The translations under genes were made by a program, and so were the position numbers. This document shows, one piece after another, positions 38,703 to 38,753 of a stretch of 38,753 nucleotides of DNA (position 1 is its first letter; each line of letters begins with the position of its first letter). Source of the stretch: Betaproteobacteria bacterium (GTDB lineage Bacteria; Pseudomonadota; Gammaproteobacteria; Burkholderiales; SG8-39); contig JANYII010000309.1 of assembly GCA_025358705.1 (NCBI GenBank), positions 1 through 38,753 of the forward strand, in the 5' to 3' direction. The notes under the pieces are model-generated. The model was not told the origin of the DNA and ran no database searches. It worked only from the letters and a program-made list of their open reading frames with translations.

Positions 38703-38753
38703 TGACCGATCCGCAGACCGATCTTGCGATCAACGCCGCCGCCCAGTTGTCGA
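38696..38753 (-). repeat. Inverted repeat, terminal copy, likely chimeric
   Basis: The last 58 bases of the window repeat 38432-38489 in inverted orientation without a mismatch, replacing the SDR N-terminus. The junction falls in the short shared sequence TCGAATC. Its position at the very end suggests an assembly or amplification chimera; a real inversion duplication is possible. Confidence 0.9.

Noticed and set aside
25491-38753. Genomic island or mobile element in the glycan region
   Set aside because: No integrase, transposase, tRNA, direct repeats or clear compositional break is visible; the genes look like a native surface-glycan locus, though horizontal exchange cannot be excluded.

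Overview
The window is GC-rich chromosomal DNA, densely packed with genes on both strands. The gene families and their order fit a Gram-negative betaproteobacterium: a long homodimer-type pyruvate dehydrogenase E1, glnA with ntrB and ntrC, a pcm-tolC-waaA-waaC neighbourhood, and an LPS or O-antigen locus. I cannot name the genus. It looks like ordinary core chromosome on the left and variable surface-glycan genes on the right. I saw no tRNA, rRNA, CRISPR array, insertion sequence, integrase or phage gene. No gap between genes exceeds 300 bases.

Left part (1-18.5 kb), core metabolism and nitrogen control: aceE (cut by the window edge) diverges from folD. folD is followed by prlC and a DUF4124/glutaredoxin-like secreted protein in overlapping order, then xthA. 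A small coiled-coil membrane protein and malate synthase (aceB) lie on the minus strand, and a ketopantoate-reductase-like gene diverges from aceB. Next come ntrC, ntrB, a small DUF4124 protein and glnA, all on the minus strand. Upstream of glnA I read a sigma-54 promoter and two near-perfect tandem NtrC sites; the distal site overlaps the promoter of a divergent rhodanese gene. uppP, a bem46-like hydrolase and thiC with a TPP riboswitch follow on the minus strand.

Middle part (18.5-25.5 kb), export: a TetR regulator, an RND adaptor, an RND pump, a PCMT-like methyltransferase and a TolC-type outer membrane protein run on the plus strand. A clean sigma-70 promoter with a palindromic operator at the predicted start site suggests autorepression by the TetR protein.

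Right part (25.5-38.75 kb), envelope glycans: waaA and waaC (inner core) diverge from a WaaE-like glucosyltransferase and a DUF4254 protein. Then come a GT9 enzyme diverging from a GT4 enzyme and manC, a minus-strand block of a GT4, a sugar epimerase/reductase, a GT2 and a GT8-like transferase, and a DegT aminotransferase with an SDR epimerase. ManC supplies GDP-mannose, and the epimerase/aminotransferase pair suggests an amino sugar.

The main points for a second look are the glnA control region with its predicted NtrC effect on the rhodanese gene, several divergent gene pairs with overlapping -10 elements on both strands (most strikingly a perfect 20-bp palindrome at 30173-30192), a probable CTG start overlapping the thiC stop, a PCMT-like protein that lacks the usual catalytic motif, and a 58-bp perfect inverted repeat at the right edge that truncates the last gene and may be an assembly chimera. 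I did not find a convincing wholly new multi-gene system.
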